From: Nitrososphaerota archaeon
GTDB taxonomy: Archaea; Thermoproteota; Nitrososphaeria; Nitrososphaerales; Nitrosopumilaceae
Direction of reading: 5' to 3'
NCBI GenBank assembly: GCA_028867755.1
Contig: JAGWFT010000001.1
Span: 1,193,992 to 1,236,148, forward strand
DNA: 42,157 nt
This document shows, piece after piece, positions 41,229 to 42,157 of the stretch (position 1 is its first letter; each line of letters opens with the position of its first letter). The position numbers and the translations under genes were made by a program. The notes beneath the pieces are model-generated. The model was given only the letters and a program-made list of their open reading frames with translations. It had not been told where the DNA came from and ran no database searches.

Positions 41229-41796
41229 TTCCGTTTTCTCCTGAATTTGATATTTTTTCAAGTTTGCCAACTCTTTTTCGCAATAGATGTAATTCTTTGT
41301 ACAATTCGTCAATCTCCTTCTTTGTAGGCATGTTAACGGTTTCTAGCATAACAGAGATAACATTGTTCCAGTGTGTTGCAAGATCAAGCTCACTTGATAC
41401 CAGTTTTCCAAAGTTTTCTGCAAATTCAGGAGAATCAAATAATCGGGTAAAATAATTTTCAAATATATCTATCCAGATTCGCTTTGTAGAATCTAGATGT
41501 TCTGTATCAGTTGGAATCTCTGGTACTTTTTTGCTAAACTGTTTTTGTGCTTCATTCCATGTGTCTGTAAGTTGTCTATAGTACTCTGAGAGTCGTTGGT
41601 TAAACTTACCCATCTCTTGATTGATTTCTATCATTTCAGCACTAACCTTCTTAGCGTTAACGCCAAATTTTCGAAATGGTCCTGTAGACATGAGCGATTG
41701 CGGTCTGCTTGACATCAGAGATAGCAAATCTGTCCAAAATAAAGAGACGTGTTTGTAATATTCTAATGATTTTTGATACTCTTCTGTAGAACTCAT
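41218..41796 (-). CDS. phaE: Class III PHA synthase subunit PhaE
   Basis: The 192-residue helical protein is required for the activity of class III PhaC. It is short and highly helical (YQKSLEYYKHVSLFWTDLLS, AEMIEINQEMGKFNQRLSEY), with FENYFTRLFDSPEFAENFGK in the middle and the family's C-terminal coiled segment NMPTKKEIDELYKELHLLRK. Haloarchaeal and bacterial PhaE share that final motif (P-T/S-R/K-x-E-I/L-DELYKR). It is the first gene of the phaEC operon. An inverted repeat abuts its ATG. Confidence 0.85.
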   Translation of the reverse strand: MSSTEEYQKSLEYYKHVSLFWTDLLSLMSSRPQSLMSTGPFRKFGVNAKKVSAEMIEINQEMGKFNQRLSEYYRQLTDTWNEAQKQFSKKVPEIPTDTEHLDSTKRIWIDIFENYFTRLFDSPEFAENFGKLVSSELDLATHWNNVISVMLETVNMPTKKEIDELYKELHLLRKRVGKLEKISNSGENGNGK

Positions 41797-41815
41797 ATCC
41801 TAAGTATATTAGGAT
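41797..41815. promoter_or_regulatory. Inverted repeat abutting the phaE start codon
   Basis: ATCCTAA-GTATA-TTAGGAT is a perfect 7-5-7 repeat ending on the base before the phaE ATG. It is a probable operator at or downstream of the transcription start. Its sequence differs from the AbrB-phasin operators. Confidence 0.5.
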
Positions 41816-41848
41816 AGAATTAACGACTTATAGAGATTGCGACAATAC

Positions 41849-41872
41849 ATGAGACAAAGATCAACGTCTCAT
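41849..41872. promoter_or_regulatory. Second inverted repeat in the phaE/hydrolase divergent gap
   Basis: ATGAGAC (41849-41855) and GTCTCAT (41866-41872) are perfect inverted copies around a 10-bp spacer, about 55 bp upstream of phaE. It could be an activator site for phaE. The rest of the 287-bp gap (41797-42083) holds no ORF that I can support. Confidence 0.4.
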
Positions 41873-42083
41873 CGACATCAAATAATTATGAACACATGTC
41901 AAGCAATGACTATTCAAATATGCTATAAAACTTGTTCAATTCTACTTTTCAAGAAATTCTAAACTATCAAGTTTTCTACCCTCAAGAATATACATCGTGC
42001 TACACAGCAGTCCAATAAAATATCAGAACTGGTAAAATATCTTGACAGAAACTTATGTCATAATGTAATTCATCAACTCATGT

Positions 42084-42157
42084 ATGCAAGAAAAATACCA
42101 TACAGTAAATGGAAGTAAGATAAGATATGTCGAAGAAGGAGACTCGGAAAACACCAT
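42084..42157 (+). CDS. Alpha/beta hydrolase, N-terminal fragment
   Basis: The gene is cut by the right edge; 24 codons are visible. The frame from the ATG at 42084 reads MQEKYHTVNGSKIRYVEEGD, then SENT, which is the typical start of alpha/beta hydrolases before the first strand and the HG motif. It resembles the opening of the hydrolase at 38463-39260. It diverges from phaE and closes the PHA locus on the right. Confidence 0.7.
   Translation, partial: MQEKYHTVNGSKIRYVEEGDSENT

Noticed and set aside
41229-41312. Upstream extension of PhaC by 28 residues
   Set aside because: It lies wholly inside phaE, is not PhaC-like, and the ATG at 41228 has an SD-like sequence and gives the normal class III length.
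1-42157. CRISPR arrays, insertion sequences, integrase or attachment sites
   Set aside because: No regularly spaced repeats, transposase or recombinase motifs, or long terminal repeats were seen on reading both strands.

Overview
This window is chromosomal DNA of an ammonia-oxidising-type archaeon of the Nitrososphaerota (Thaumarchaeota). It is AT-rich and gene-dense. The assignment rests on archaeal EF-2, archaeal TBP, proteasome subunits without a propeptide, PEFG-type C-terminal sorting tails on secreted proteins, futalosine-pathway menaquinone genes, a CopC/CopD copper protein and many small Zn-finger or Lrp-ligand-domain proteins. Many genes start with GTG or TTG. Box A (TATA) elements often lie about 25 nt before the start codon, which suggests leaderless mRNAs. 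The genus cannot be fixed from this window. Low GC plus a class III PHA synthase would fit a Nitrosotalea-like or related lineage, but that is inference. I see no rRNA, tRNA, CRISPR array, IS element or integrase.

Layout. 1-3.7 kb: 5' end of the EF-2 gene, menaquinone genes mqnD and mqnE, a VOC/methylmalonyl-CoA epimerase-like protein and a DoxX membrane protein. 3.7-9 kb: a secreted Asp-box repeat protein with a PEFG tail, a double-domain SagB-type nitroreductase, and a DUF3311 + SSS-family sodium:solute symporter pair. 9-13.1 kb: TBP, small conserved unknowns, a streptogramin-lyase-like beta-propeller protein and a YtkA-like membrane protein. 13.13-13.25 kb: a strongly base-paired, relatively GC-rich element in an AT-rich gap, probably a structured RNA gene on the minus strand. 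13.4-16.8 kb: MsrA, a secreted protein and a MarR regulator in one probable operon. These diverge from a small ORF and a secreted SRPBCC protein across a near-perfect 23-bp operator.

16.8-22.8 kb: TPR protein, HAD phosphatase, numerous small unknowns, a SWIM zinc finger, a solo Lrp ligand domain, a zinc ribbon, a proteasome beta / divergent alpha-type pair and a winged-helix regulator. 22.8-29.4 kb: a gap with two perfect inverted repeats, then a 989-residue CopC-CopD-YtkA-beta-propeller fusion followed by a small secreted YtkA-like protein. A four-helix membrane protein and a two-winged-helix regulator diverge from it across an inverted repeat. 29.4-35.6 kb: radical SAM protein, solo Lrp ligand domain, SIMPL protein, membrane-anchored winged-helix regulator, C2H2 zinc finger, nitroreductase, malic enzyme and a ribbon-helix-helix protein.

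35.7-42.2 kb: a carbon-storage region. It holds an aldehyde dehydrogenase, a patatin-like hydrolase (DUF3734 type), an alpha/beta hydrolase, a phasin-like protein fused to an AbrB DNA-binding domain, a second phasin-like protein, convergent phaC and phaE (class III polyhydroxyalkanoate synthase), and the start of another alpha/beta hydrolase. The AbrB-phasin gene starts between two operator-like repeats spaced exactly 20 bp apart, which suggests granule-responsive autoregulation. The most interesting items are the structured RNA at 13.1-13.3 kb, the AbrB-phasin/PHA locus with its operators, and the copper fusion protein with its divergent regulator.
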